DNA of 64,000 nt from Mucilaginibacter sp. CSA2-8R (GCF_038806765.1 NZ_CP152389.1:3224001-3288000); one strand, 5' to 3'. Shown: positions 32,401 to 41,726, counted from the first letter of the stretch. A program made the numbers and translations. Notes: generated from the sequence alone by a model not told the origin.

Positions 32401-32904
32401 ATGAAACATCCAATATTTACCACGTTAGCACTGGCCGCACTGTTTGCTGCCGGTTGCCAGACTCAAAAAAATAAAACTACCGCCGTACAGGACAATGTAC
32501 CGGCCGGTGCCGACACCGCCAAGCTGCAAACGCGCCTTTATGTGCCGGCGCAGGCTATATCTGCCGATTCGGTGATGCTAACGTTTACGGTTATAAACCA
32601 TGGCAGTGAGCCAAAGCGTTTTTGCAAATGGGAAACCCCGTTTGAGCCTCGCCTGGGCAAATACTTTGACATACAAAATGCCCAAGGCGCCGAAGCACCT
32701 TTTAAAGGCGCCATGGCCCGCCGCATAATGCCGCCACCTGCCGAAGCCTACCTTACCGTGGCCGCGCACGATAGCACCACCACTACCATTAACCTAGCCC
32801 GCAACTACACCCTGCAAGCCGGTGCCTACACCATAAAATATGTTGGCGGTGGAGTGAGCGGATTAGAAGCCGGAAACGTAGTGAAAGTAAACGTGGGACG
32901 CTAA
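32401..32904 (+). CDS. Lipoprotein with M35-propeptide-like domain
   Basis: A 167-residue lipoprotein (lipobox AAGC at residues 16-19). The mature part matches the N-terminal, non-catalytic domain of M35 peptidases: VMLTFTVINHGSEP, FCKWETPFEP, FDIQNAQGAEAPFKGAMARRIMPP and YLTVAAHDSTTTTINLARNYTLQAGAYTIKY. That domain has a beta-sandwich fold and normally precedes a HEXXH (aspzincin) catalytic domain. None is present here or next to it. It might bind or inhibit a peptidase, or just be a matrix-binding module. Recognition is from motif order and is moderately sure. Confidence 0.75.
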   Translation: MKHPIFTTLALAALFAAGCQTQKNKTTAVQDNVPAGADTAKLQTRLYVPAQAISADSVMLTFTVINHGSEPKRFCKWETPFEPRLGKYFDIQNAQGAEAPFKGAMARRIMPPPAEAYLTVAAHDSTTTTINLARNYTLQAGAYTIKYVGGGVSGLEAGNVVKVNVGR

Positions 32905-32928
32905 TAACTGAGGTTTGACGGGAAGGCC

Positions 32929-33162
32929 ATGCCTGTGAATTTTACCCCTTACACCGCAGCATTTTTAGCGATGACTATTGCATACGTTTTTAGCATGTAC
33001 CGCAGCCATGCCTTGCTAAGAAAAATAAACGCCGAAGGTGAGCCCAGGTATTGGCCGTTTAGTAACCGTAAAAAACTTGAGGTTATGCGCCAAATCAGCA
33101 CTTCGTCGGCCGATGTAAGGCTGCACAGCTTGGCTAAGCAGTATTTAATGAATATTAAATAA
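32929..33162 (+). CDS. Small single-helix membrane protein
   Basis: A 77-residue frame with one N-terminal helix (about residues 8-25: YTAAFLAMTIAYVFSMY) followed by a charged cytoplasmic tail. It starts 24 bases after the M35-like lipoprotein gene. I recognise no family. The frame is short but has sensible composition and an ATG start. Confidence 0.5.
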   Translation: MPVNFTPYTAAFLAMTIAYVFSMYRSHALLRKINAEGEPRYWPFSNRKKLEVMRQISTSSADVRLHSLAKQYLMNIK

Positions 33163-33271
33163 TTAAATAGTTATGTACTTTACATAGGCGTAGGGTTGTT
33201 TATGTTAATGGCTGCTTTAGGTGTTTAATACGATGTAAAAATGCATCACAGTGACTTGCAGTGTTATATTA

Positions 33272-33805
33272 TTAACGTATAGGCTCCCAGTCTCCTTTTT
33301 TAAAGTAAACGTTATTAAACTTAGGCGAACGAAAAGCTAAAGTAAAACTCCATGCACCACGTATTGCAGTAGGATCCTGGCGCATGATGTGGTGCGTATT
33401 GGCCTCCATATTTAAAATTAGCCGGGCAGACGCATAATCGGTAGTAGTAGACACTGTGCCTTTATAAGTTTTAAGAATTTTTGCCTCATTGGTTACGTAA
33501 AAATATATCGAGTCATTATCCTTGATTTCAAACCGAAAGTGATTGTACTGCCAGTCGGCCTGTTTGCCGGCAAAATAACTCCGGTTGATGACGTATGTGC
33601 CGTGATAGTCATTCTTATTAAGGTTCTTTTTATCGAAAAGCCCGCGGAATATCACGGACAAGAAACCTAAAACAAAAACAAACATCCATAAGCAACCCAG
33701 TGCCTTACCAAAGACTCGCTTGCGGCTAATAGCCCAAATAATCAGCAGTAATGCCGTGGCAGGTATTAAAATAACGATGAAAAATATGCCAAATCCAAAT
33801 CCCAC
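33272..33805 (-). CDS. Hypothetical membrane-anchored protein
   Basis: A 177-residue protein with two helices at the N-terminus (about residues 4-26 and 38-57) and a soluble C-terminal domain of about 115 residues. The soluble part has beta-strand pattern (YHGTYVINRSYF, HFRFEIKDNDSIYFYV, YKGTVSTTTDYASARLILNM). No family recognised. Codon use is like that of the surrounding genes and the frame is free of overlaps, so it is probably real. Confidence 0.65.
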   Translation of the reverse strand: MGFGFGIFFIVILIPATALLLIIWAISRKRVFGKALGCLWMFVFVLGFLSVIFRGLFDKKNLNKNDYHGTYVINRSYFAGKQADWQYNHFRFEIKDNDSIYFYVTNEAKILKTYKGTVSTTTDYASARLILNMEANTHHIMRQDPTAIRGAWSFTLAFRSPKFNNVYFKKGDWEPIR

Positions 33806-33872
33806 GCCTAAATGTAATTTTTGTTCTGATTAATTGATGTCGACTTTTGAGTCAGTTTACACTAACGTTTTT

Positions 33873-34607
33873 TTATCGCCCTATCCCCCGGTAAAGCTTA
33901 AATTCGGGTAAGCGCATGGCAGGGAATTGCAGGATGTGCACGCCCCCGCAACAAAACCAAGAGGTGTCGTTTAGTAAGCTTATAGATTGCAACTGGTTGT
34001 TACTAAACCGGTAAATGTGGTCAGCTGCATCCACGCAGAATGCGAGCTTAATCACCTTGTAGCGCTTTCGCTCAGGAAAATCTTCAAAAAATACATTGAG
34101 AAATTTTGCCTCGCTCATACCCACTTGAATACCTTTAGTAAAAGCAACATCAGGATCATTGATTTCTCCTTTCATAATATCAGAATGCGCCGATACCTCG
34201 GGATCATTGTCAAAATAAAATATTTAGTTTGCTTGACTTATATTTTAAGACGTGATAACGTTCTCTTCCACCATGGGTGTTTAAGGTACGATCAACTACA
34301 GTAAATTTTTTCAGCAGATTATTTTAAAGCCTGCAGCACTCTTAAATTTTCCGAAAGGGTAATGTATGAAACGACTACAGGTAGCAATGGCCAGCGTATC
34401 GGCACTGCTCTTTTCAACTTTATTGGTATCAAAAAAAACTCTCGGATTTACTTTGTAGCCATCGATGCGTACATCTTCTGTGGTGTCCGCCGCTGTAGTT
34501 TTTGAATAGGTAATTTCCGGGGTTGGAGCAATGCCATTCAAAGAATTTTGCCAACTTAAAAGCACTAACGCGGCTAAGCATCCTAATAGCAGTGAAAAGG
34601 TTTTCAT
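33873..34607 (-). pseudogene. Exported protein gene broken by two compensating frameshifts
   Basis: Three coding pieces join into one protein of about 244 residues. Piece 1 starts at the ATG at 34607 (MKTFSLLLGCLAALVLLSW, signal peptide) and runs to a TGA near 34311. Piece 2, in the -1 frame (about 34320 to 34213), reads NLLKKFTVVDRTLN and RERYHVLKYKSSKLNILF before a TGA. Piece 3, back in the first frame, continues DNDPEVSAHSDIMKGEIND to the stop at 33873. The breaks fall at the A6 run (34304-34310 on the complement) and at TTTTATTTT. Total length stays a multiple of three. Family unknown. It is either a decaying gene or two base-call errors. Confidence 0.75.
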
Positions 34608-34752
34608 AACGCTAAAGATAGATTTTCTGACGGATAGTAAAAATTTGATAGCACGGCTCAACTATACAAAGTTTACCAAACCTACGCTAACCAAGTCAGG
34701 CTAACCACAGAAATTAACGCATGTGTATTTCTCTGATACTCCTAGCCCCCCA

Positions 34753-36042
34753 CTACATCGCGGCCACTTTAGCCTCCCAGCCACTGGTTTTTAGAAACGC
34801 CTGGTAATCGCGGATGTGCAGCATATCATAAATGGCCTGCTTTTTATCTGTTGCCTGGTTGTAGTAGGCACGGCAAATTTGGTAGCCTATCCAGTACCCC
34901 TGGTCGGGTGGGTTATCGGGGCCGGATTGTTTAGAGTTGGCTATCCAGTTGTCATAGCGGTTTTGGTACATATCGGCAGTAAACTTGTTCCAAATTCGTT
35001 TTTCTTTGCCGGTGGCCCAGGTAACCAGTTTAGCGCTGGGATTACGGCCGCTAATCAGTTCGCCCATAAAATCGGCCATGCCCTCGCGTATCACGTAACT
35101 CAATGTAGTGGTATCCTGTTTCATGCCATCCTGCTGGTAATGGATCAGCTCGTGTGCTACCACTGCAGGTAAACCGCTAACCGGGTTAAGGCGCGTTTGC
35201 ATCCGGGCGCTCAGCTCACCTAATGGCGTTTTGCTATCGGCCGCCGACTGGTTAACGCCCAGCAACAAACCGGCGTTAGATACCGTTCCGCCGCTGGTAA
35301 ACGCGCCGATGATGAAGTATACATCCGGAAAGCGGGCATCATCATAAATCTTTTTAAAGTTTCGGTAAGACGATTCAAAATCCGGTTTAAAAGCATCAAT
35401 CTTCAAAGTGTTTTTGCGGATGGCGCTGTAAAACTTAGGGGCCGACCTGATGTGGCTGACAAACTCGTCGATGCTGCCTACCTTCAGATCCATGTAATCG
35501 TTCATGCCGCGGCTGGCGCGGTCAAAGTAAAACTTACGCATAATTTGCTTAAAATGCGCGGTGTCTTTAATGGCTTTATCGTAAGCCTCCCAAAAATGAT
35601 GGATATCTGTAGTAATAAAACCAGCCCTGGCCGGATCTGCGTTAATTACCTTTTTGCTTTCCTTAACGTCGTTTACGGCGGCCGTCCAACCCGGCAGGTT
35701 ATGCAAAACATCAAAATCGGTATCTGCCAGCAAATGTGCTTTGTTGCTGTAACCCGCAGTAATAGCCTTGTTTAAAATAAGCAGGGCCGAATCTTGTTTA
35801 TTTTGCAGACTTAAGCAGCACGCCATGTTATAGTAAGCGTTAACCTTTTTAGCCGGAAAATCGCTCTGCTGGGCTACTGCCGCATAATAAGTAGTAGCCG
35901 GCGCATATTGTTTAGCCTTATACAAGCTATCGGCCAGTGTACCCATACGCGGCACGCTAAGCTTTTGCTGGCTAAACGCTGCACCGCCCCAAATGCCTAA
36001 AGCGGTGGTTACCAAAAAGGGTAATATGCTATTTTTATACAT
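34753..36042 (-). CDS. Exported zinc metallopeptidase (HELIH), DUF2268-like
   Basis: A 429-residue protein with a signal peptide (residues 1-24). The first part has TPR-like helices (about 35-125: AKQYAPATTYYAAVA, KVNAYYNMACCLSLQNKQDSALLIL). The catalytic domain has HELIH at residues 297-301 and a likely third ligand Glu320 in REGMADFMGEL, the gluzincin pattern. It should be periplasmic and zinc-dependent. It lies alone on the minus strand, about 145 bases downstream of the broken gene. Substrate unknown. Confidence 0.85.
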   Translation of the reverse strand: MYKNSILPFLVTTALGIWGGAAFSQQKLSVPRMGTLADSLYKAKQYAPATTYYAAVAQQSDFPAKKVNAYYNMACCLSLQNKQDSALLILNKAITAGYSNKAHLLADTDFDVLHNLPGWTAAVNDVKESKKVINADPARAGFITTDIHHFWEAYDKAIKDTAHFKQIMRKFYFDRASRGMNDYMDLKVGSIDEFVSHIRSAPKFYSAIRKNTLKIDAFKPDFESSYRNFKKIYDDARFPDVYFIIGAFTSGGTVSNAGLLLGVNQSAADSKTPLGELSARMQTRLNPVSGLPAVVAHELIHYQQDGMKQDTTTLSYVIREGMADFMGELISGRNPSAKLVTWATGKEKRIWNKFTADMYQNRYDNWIANSKQSGPDNPPDQGYWIGYQICRAYYNQATDKKQAIYDMLHIRDYQAFLKTSGWEAKVAAM

Positions 36043-36297
36043 CGAATATTTTGAATTTAAAAGCTGTTTTAAGGTAGACGCACCATCGCCATAAACGTGA
36101 CGGCGAAACGCTTTTTAATGATAACAAATATATAAAAGTATGCTTTAGCGAAGGCTTGGCTACAGGCTTAGTTTACGTCGCTTACACATGATAAACAGCG
36201 GCAGCAGGCAAATGCTTGCATTACTTCTGTCAACTCCTGCAAACATCTGATAATGATTACTGTATAACATTTATATTTTCTAAAACCGATTTTATTT

Positions 36298-36825
36298 ATG
36301 AAGTTCCGTGCCCTTTTTTTTATGCTTAGTATTCTCCTTCCGGCATACAGCGACAGCCAAAGCTTACTTAGTAGCACCACCCAAAAGCAGGTAAACCAGG
36401 TAACCTTTAAAGCTGCTGCGGATGACGTGCAACCATCGGCACAGGGTACGAAAGTGGGGTTTAAATCGGTAAGCGAATGGCTTATAACCATTACCAACGG
36501 TAACCAGCCACAAAAGCACATCAGCCAATATAATATCAGGCTGTTTGAGGCTCCCGGCGCTTGCACCTTATCGCTCACCGGCGTCAACACTTATAAAGAG
36601 GGTATCGGCTTCCAATCCACCCGCATTGATTACACTCCGAGGGAGATGTACTGCGACCTGCCGCCGGCCTACTTTCAAAACCTGACCCGCGACCAATTGC
36701 CAGCCAAAATTATAGAAGAACTCAAAAGCTTTACGGCAAGTGCAAGTTTCAAAAATTCGTTTTTGGCCCAGGCAGATCAGATTGTTTTGGAAAGTAACGG
36801 AGAGGTAATCTGGAAGAAAAATTAG
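36298..36825 (+). CDS. Hypothetical secreted protein
   Basis: A 175-residue protein with a signal peptide (MKFRALFFMLSILLPAYSDSQS). The mature part has no motif I recognise and contains three Cys (APGACTL, EMYCDL, plus the leader region), so a disulfide is possible in the periplasm. It is well separated from both neighbours. Confidence 0.65.
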   Translation: MKFRALFFMLSILLPAYSDSQSLLSSTTQKQVNQVTFKAAADDVQPSAQGTKVGFKSVSEWLITITNGNQPQKHISQYNIRLFEAPGACTLSLTGVNTYKEGIGFQSTRIDYTPREMYCDLPPAYFQNLTRDQLPAKIIEELKSFTASASFKNSFLAQADQIVLESNGEVIWKKN

Positions 36826-37006
36826 AGGTTGGATGCGGGGCGATAAAGACACCGTTTTGCACCGGGGCTATTATACTAACGCCCCCCGCCTCACAGTCCA
36901 CTTTAATAAAGCTTAAAGAAGACAGCATCCGGATTAAAGAAATGTTTTAAGGGTGATCAGCGCATGGTGGGATACTTACATTTGAGGAAACAAACAAATA
37001 TTGTAG

Positions 37007-37300
37007 ATGAAACCATGCGGGAGTTTTAAAATTAACCATACATTTAGCTTACAGCAGCGGGGTGTGGTGCTGACCGGCACTTTATTAGAAGGGACTGTTG
37101 ACAGCGGTAATTATTTAAAGATACCCCGCCAGCCTGAAGAGCTTTTACTCAAAATAGTATCTGTAGAATATGTTGACCATCTACAGCCGCATCACACTGA
37201 ACTGGGTTTAGTTGTGAAGCCTAAAGGCGGTTTTTTTGTGACGGAGATTGAGGCTTATAGAGGTGTGAGTTTGCTCGTGATGAATGCGGGCAATTCTTAA
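37007..37300 (+). CDS. EF-Tu domain-2-like small protein
   Basis: A 97-residue protein without signal or helix. The pattern FSLQQRGVVLTGTLLEGTVDSGNYLKI matches the beta-barrel domain 2 of translation GTPases (RG-VVTG-V-xG-ΦxxG), and IVSVEYVDHLQ with LGLVVKP follows as in that domain. There is no GTPase domain. Such single-domain proteins are known in Bacteroidota but not characterised. It might bind RNA or a protein partner in the cytoplasm. It stands alone. Confidence 0.7.
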   Translation: MKPCGSFKINHTFSLQQRGVVLTGTLLEGTVDSGNYLKIPRQPEELLLKIVSVEYVDHLQPHHTELGLVVKPKGGFFVTEIEAYRGVSLLVMNAGNS

Positions 37301-37652
37301 AAATCATTTCTGCTTTCAGTTTATGTTCAATAGAGAGAGTACTTTGCGTGGTGGTATATGGGGTTCGGTATGACGAGGATACGAAGCAACCTTTTTAAGA
37401 TAAACAGACTATTTAAACAACGCTTTTAGGCCATTTATCAGTGGTAAAGCAATAGCTTCATATGCTCGCTGGAATGAGTCAAGGTAAAAGCCTGAATAAT
37501 GGCACGCTGTTCACCTGCATAAACAGGACGATTGAAGATGTTACTTATCCCACCAGCTACCTACTGCCGCACTATCACAGCAAAATTTACCATCGTCATC
37601 AACAAAAAAAGCAGTTCAGATATTTTAACACTGTAATTGCCAACACCCGCTT
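37301..37652. other. Intergenic region with a decayed GTCATTGCGAG-type repeat
   Basis: No supported gene. TATGACGAGGATACGAAGC at 37369-37387 followed by AACCTTTTTAAG resembles one arm of the palindromic element at 61865-61984 (CGTCATTGCGAGGTACGAAG, then CAATCTCTTTAGG). The partner arm is not present. Confidence 0.5.
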
Positions 37653-38267
37653 ATGAAACCTTTTTTTCGTTTACTGGCCATCCCGGTTGTGGTAATGGCC
37701 TGCACCACTAAACCCAAACCAGCTGCCCAAAACAGCAGCACTACCACCATTGACAGCTCGGTGGCCGTAACCAAAACCGCAACGTCGCCCAAGCGCCAAC
37801 CCGCTGCCGAATGGCTGATTGTGCCGGGTAAAAGCGTTGGCAAAGTCACCATTGACGAAAATGCTGACAGCGTACTTATTGCCCTGGGCCAGCCTAACCT
37901 TACTGATGGCGCCATGGGGAGTGCGCTGCTGACCTGGTTGGGCAAAAACGGCGACAGCAACTCCCGCGTTAGCGTTTTTACCCAGCGCGATATGGGCGGG
38001 CCCGACGAAACCGTTAGCCGGGTAAAGCAAATCAGGGTAACCTCTCCGCAGTTTAAAACGGCCGAAGGTATCGGTGCAGGAGCTACGCTCACTGACCTCA
38101 GCGCCCATTACAGCATCAAAGCGGTAGATAAATACAAACAGCTTAAAGTATATGACGACCTGCAACACGGTATCGCTTTTGACGTTGACAGCCTGACCAA
38201 CCGCTGTGTAGCCATCAGCGTACATACCCCCTTTAACCGCAATGCGGCACATATGAATTTGAGGTAG
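37653..38267 (+). CDS. Hypothetical lipoprotein
   Basis: A 204-residue protein with a lipobox VMAC at residues 14-17, then a Thr/Ser/Lys linker (TTKPKPAAQNSSTT). The folded part begins with AEWLIVPGKSVGKVTI and DENADSVLIALGQPN, a pattern seen in periplasmic proteins of unknown role. No catalytic motif. It is monocistronic, followed by a strong hairpin repeat. Confidence 0.65.
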   Translation: MKPFFRLLAIPVVVMACTTKPKPAAQNSSTTTIDSSVAVTKTATSPKRQPAAEWLIVPGKSVGKVTIDENADSVLIALGQPNLTDGAMGSALLTWLGKNGDSNSRVSVFTQRDMGGPDETVSRVKQIRVTSPQFKTAEGIGAGATLTDLSAHYSIKAVDKYKQLKVYDDLQHGIAFDVDSLTNRCVAISVHTPFNRNAAHMNLR

Positions 38268-38297
38268 CGGTGATAGAATAAATAACTGCCTGTAACT

Positions 38298-38366
38298 CAC
38301 AAGCCAGAGGCTTGCGGTAGCTGAAAACAAAGAAAAAGAATTGCTGCCGCAAGCCTCCGGCTTGTG
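38298..38366. repeat. Long hairpin repeat (24-base arms)
   Basis: The arm 38298-38321 (CACAAGCCAGAGGCTTGCGG...) pairs with 38343-38366 at 22 of 24 positions across a purine-rich loop. It lies 31 bases after the lipoprotein stop. It could terminate transcription, but without a T-run it looks more like a REP-type element. Up to the next gene at 38659 no other feature is supported. Confidence 0.7.
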
Positions 38367-38658
38367 CGCCCCGATGCACACGCCATCCCTTAATTTACTG
38401 CGCCAACAATGACCTATGTACACCAAAAGATGCTGCCTATTTAGAGGCACGCTTTATAGGCCTATTTACCATTGCGTCGCTTAGTAACGTTTTTGCAGCG
38501 TTTTGCTAAAATAGTACGCCAAACGATTCTTCTAATTTTCACATTCTTCCGACGTTCTTTTTTACTACTTTTCCCTGCACTTATTGGCACCTACTTTGTA
38601 ATTGGCTTATTGAAGAAACACACCACCCAGAATAAAAAATTAACTATACATATACGCA

Positions 38659-39303
38659 TTGAAAATATTAAATTCAATTATCAAATTACTCGTTGTTCTA
38701 ATCGTTATAACGGCAGCTACGGGTTTTGAAACGCTTTACGGGCAAACGGACTGGAAACTTGAAAAGGATCAGGACGATATTCAGGTTTATTCAAAAATAT
38801 TGAAAGACAGCAAGTTTAAATCTTTAAAGGTAACCTGTAAACTTCAGTGCACGCCTGTAGAACTGACCTCAGTTATAATGGATGTAGAAAATAGCTGCAA
38901 ATGGGTGTACCATACCCAAAACTGCAAATTACTTAAAAAACTAAGTCCTGCTGAGCTATACTACTATGCCGAGGTTTCGGTTCCGTGGCCTGTTAGCAAC
39001 AGAGACTATGTAGTTCATATAACCTCCACTAAGCCTGATGATCAAACCACCATTATAAACTCTAACTGTGTTGCGGGCTGGATTCCGTTAAGCGATAAAA
39101 AGGTGCGGATTGTAAATTCATCCGGCATGTGGCGAATTGAAAAACAAAAAAACGACCTGGTCAACGTTACCTATACTACAGAAATAGATCCGGGTGGATC
39201 TGTCCCTACCTGGTTAATTAACCTATTTGCAGCGCAGGGACCATTGGAGTCGTTCAAAAAATTAAAGTTGGAGGTCAGAAATCTGCATAACAGTCACTTA
39301 TAG
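38659..39303 (+). CDS. START-domain lipid-binding protein
   Basis: A 214-residue exported protein. It starts at a TTG (38659-38661), the only start that gives the signal peptide KILNSIIKLLVVLIVITAATG. The START-like part has WKLEKDQDDIQVYSKILKDS, WVYHTQNCKLLKKLSPAE, YYYAEVSVPWPVSNRDYVV and NFAAQGP-like LINLFAAQGPLESF. These proteins hold a lipid in a helix-grip pocket; bacterial ones are often periplasmic. A -7-like element is not evident. Fold call firm, ligand unknown. Confidence 0.85.
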   Translation: MKILNSIIKLLVVLIVITAATGFETLYGQTDWKLEKDQDDIQVYSKILKDSKFKSLKVTCKLQCTPVELTSVIMDVENSCKWVYHTQNCKLLKKLSPAELYYYAEVSVPWPVSNRDYVVHITSTKPDDQTTIINSNCVAGWIPLSDKKVRIVNSSGMWRIEKQKNDLVNVTYTTEIDPGGSVPTWLINLFAAQGPLESFKKLKLEVRNLHNSHL

Positions 39304-39407
39304 CGTTTAAGTGAAATCCTCAGCGTCAGCATAATCCTTTCTACAAGCGTAACAGCAATAAGGATGAATGCCTGTTTTTATAAACAACATAAACAACCAT
39401 AATCAGA

Positions 39408-39596
39408 TCAAAAAAAGCTTGTCTTTAATTTCGCGGGCAATGCAATACTTATCACCGAACTGTTTTTAGACCCTATGGCCAGCATCTCCTGATTAGCTGT
39501 TTTAATGGTATGCTTTGAACCAACAAACATGGCTGCCCCTATAGCCAAAGCATCTACCAGCGCCTGTTCAAAAAACTTGTATTGGATATGATAAAT
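39408..39596 (-). pseudogene. PAS-domain gene fragment
   Basis: A 62-codon frame on the minus strand reads FEQALVDALAIGAAMFVG, then KHTIKTANQEMLAIGSKNSS and VISIALPAKL. This is the shape of the first half of a PAS domain (compare FINEAMLRLW in the kinase next door). It has no start codon and ends at a TGA at 39408-39410. It is likely a remnant of a sensor kinase. The rest of the gap (39304-39731) holds nothing else I can support. Confidence 0.5.
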
Positions 39597-39731
39597 CTAA
39601 ACCTGCTTAATAAGCAGGTGCAAATATGTCTTTAGTACCGTTGTTTTAAGAGAAGGATTAGATTATTTGATTTTAAAGCCGGTAGAACTTACAAAAGTGC
39701 AATGTCATTACTGCCGAAATTAACCATCCCC

Positions 39732-41726
39732 TTAGGCTAACGGTAATCTAAAATAAAAGGTAGATCCCACTCCTATTTCGCTATCCACCCCTACCTCGCC
39801 GCCATGGCGGCGCACAATTTCGGCACAAAGGTATAGCCCTATGCCAAAGCCCGAAATAGTTTTAGTGTTTTTGCTTTCTACCCGGTAAAAACGGTCGAAC
39901 AGGCGGGCTGTATCTTGCGGGCTGATGCCCAAACCTTCGTCGATTACGTTTACTTGCACCTGGCTGGCATCGGTTGTAAAACAGCTTACGGTAATTTGCT
40001 TGCCGTTGGGCGAGTATTTTACAGCGTTACTTAAAAAATTGTTAATCACCTGCCCAATCTTATCACGGTCGGCATACACCTGTACCGGCCCGCATGGCCG
40101 TATCAAAATCTGGTGTTTTTGCGAAAACAGACGATTCTCTTCCACACACTCCTGCACCAGGTCGGCCATGATGAAGTGCTGCCGGTCGAGATTAATTTTA
40201 CCGGATTCCATACGGGCAAGATCTAAAAAGCCTTTGATGAGGGTCTGCATTTTTTCGATTTGCCGGTCTACCTTATGCAAACTGCCTTCGGTAAAAGCAT
40301 CACCGTTTTTAAGCGCCTTTTGGGCCAGCATCTGCACAAAGGCCTTGGCCGAGGTGAGCGGCGTTTTAAGCTCGTGGCTTACCATGGCCACAAAATCATT
40401 TTTGCGAGCCTCGTCTTCCTTACTTTCGGTAATCTCCATCAGCAAGCCCGAAAACTGCGGTGCATCGCCCATTTCGGCCGGGTAAAGTTTGCCAAAGGCC
40501 CGTACCCAGCGCAGTTTGCTATCGCGGTAACCCATAATTGGAAACTCCACATCGTATTTATCGCCGCTTATCATAGCGGCATTAAATATTTCTACAACAT
40601 TATCACGATAATCTTCCCTGATTTGAGCGATGCTTTCATCAAGCGTCATTTCGTCGTCAGCATAAAAGCCAAACAGCTCTTTAACCCGCTCGGTAGCTGT
40701 CAGCTTACGGCTAAGGGTATCTACATACCATGAACCCATATCGGCCGATTGTACCGTAAGCCTGAACTGCTCCTCAACCATTTCGCGCCGGCGGCGTTCC
40801 AGCAGTTTTTCGGTTACTTCGTTCAGTATCACCAATACGCCGGTAATATTACCGTCGCCATCTTTTACCGGTGTGTAAACAGAGTTGAGATAAGCCTCGC
40901 GCAAACCGTTGCCATCCTTCACTTTAACTCTAATTTCGTTATTGTTGATGACCTGTCCGGTCTGGTAAACTTTTTCCAGCTGCTCAAAAATGTCCTGGCC
41001 TTCCATTTCGGGGCGGGCCTGGCGGTGCGGCTTGCCCAGCAACTCGCGGGCGGTGCGGCCCCATATTTTAAGAATTGGGGCGTTTACCTGTGCAATAACC
41101 ATATCGCTGCCGGTAAACCAGGCCAGGCCCAGCGGCGATTGCTCAAAGATATTACGAAACAGCGTTTCACTCTGGGCCAGCTGGTCGTACAGGTATTGTA
41201 AATGCTGCTGGGTTTCGGTTAACTCCTCATTGGTGGCCTGGTACTCTTCGTTTATGGAGAGTAGTTCCTCATTGGCCGAAGTCAACTCCTCATTAAGCGC
41301 TTCAGCCTGCTCTTCTTTGATGTGTACCTGCTGCCAGGCTTTTACCCTCTCGGTAACATCTGATGCCGTGTTAATAATAGCATAAGTCTGGCCATTGTCA
41401 TCAAGCACGGGCCGGTACTCAAAATCAAAGTAGGTAGGTGTTAATACACCATTATTGTTGATGTTGGTGAGTGTATCGGTTGCGGTATATACTTCGGCAT
41501 TTTGCCATACCCGGTCCAGTATCGGTAAAAATTCTGCAAACTCGGGAGCTGCCTCCGCCAGGGGTTTATTCTTAATGCTGTCGTCTTTGTGCCAGAGGCG
41601 CAGCATGGCCTCATTAATAAAGCCGATGTGCAGTTGCCTGCTGGTAAATACCACCGTACCCTCCCGCGCTTGCGCAAGTATTTGAAGCATGATACTGCCG
41701 GGCGGCAGGTTTGACATTGTATCCAA
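39732..41726 (-). CDS. PAS-domain sensor histidine kinase
   Basis: A 664-residue kinase with no membrane helix, so it is probably cytosolic. The order is PAS 1 (about 15-130), a Glu-rich coiled coil (about 135-185, ANEELLSINEEYQATNEEL), PAS 2 (about 190-315) and PAS 3 (about 320-430). HisKA follows with the H-box FVAMVSHELKTPLTSAKAF, then HATPase_c with N-box INNFLSNAVKYSP, G1 DEGLGISP, and GFGIGLYLC. Phosphorylation from ATP occurs on the H-box His. No response regulator is adjacent, so it is an orphan. The signal is unknown; a soluble or internal cue is expected. Confidence 0.95.
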   Translation of the reverse strand: MDTMSNLPPGSIMLQILAQAREGTVVFTSRQLHIGFINEAMLRLWHKDDSIKNKPLAEAAPEFAEFLPILDRVWQNAEVYTATDTLTNINNNGVLTPTYFDFEYRPVLDDNGQTYAIINTASDVTERVKAWQQVHIKEEQAEALNEELTSANEELLSINEEYQATNEELTETQQHLQYLYDQLAQSETLFRNIFEQSPLGLAWFTGSDMVIAQVNAPILKIWGRTARELLGKPHRQARPEMEGQDIFEQLEKVYQTGQVINNNEIRVKVKDGNGLREAYLNSVYTPVKDGDGNITGVLVILNEVTEKLLERRRREMVEEQFRLTVQSADMGSWYVDTLSRKLTATERVKELFGFYADDEMTLDESIAQIREDYRDNVVEIFNAAMISGDKYDVEFPIMGYRDSKLRWVRAFGKLYPAEMGDAPQFSGLLMEITESKEDEARKNDFVAMVSHELKTPLTSAKAFVQMLAQKALKNGDAFTEGSLHKVDRQIEKMQTLIKGFLDLARMESGKINLDRQHFIMADLVQECVEENRLFSQKHQILIRPCGPVQVYADRDKIGQVINNFLSNAVKYSPNGKQITVSCFTTDASQVQVNVIDEGLGISPQDTARLFDRFYRVESKNTKTISGFGIGLYLCAEIVRRHGGEVGVDSEIGVGSTFYFRLPLA

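Noticed and set aside
37462..37656. Plus-strand frame of 64 codons
   Set aside because: Low-complexity residues, no family, overlaps the start of the next lipoprotein gene.
38472..38729. Plus-strand frame of 85 codons with a hydrophobic stretch
   Set aside because: Overlaps the START gene by 70 bases in another frame and has no family; the hydrophobic part is also explained by AT-rich codons. A small membrane protein cannot be fully excluded.
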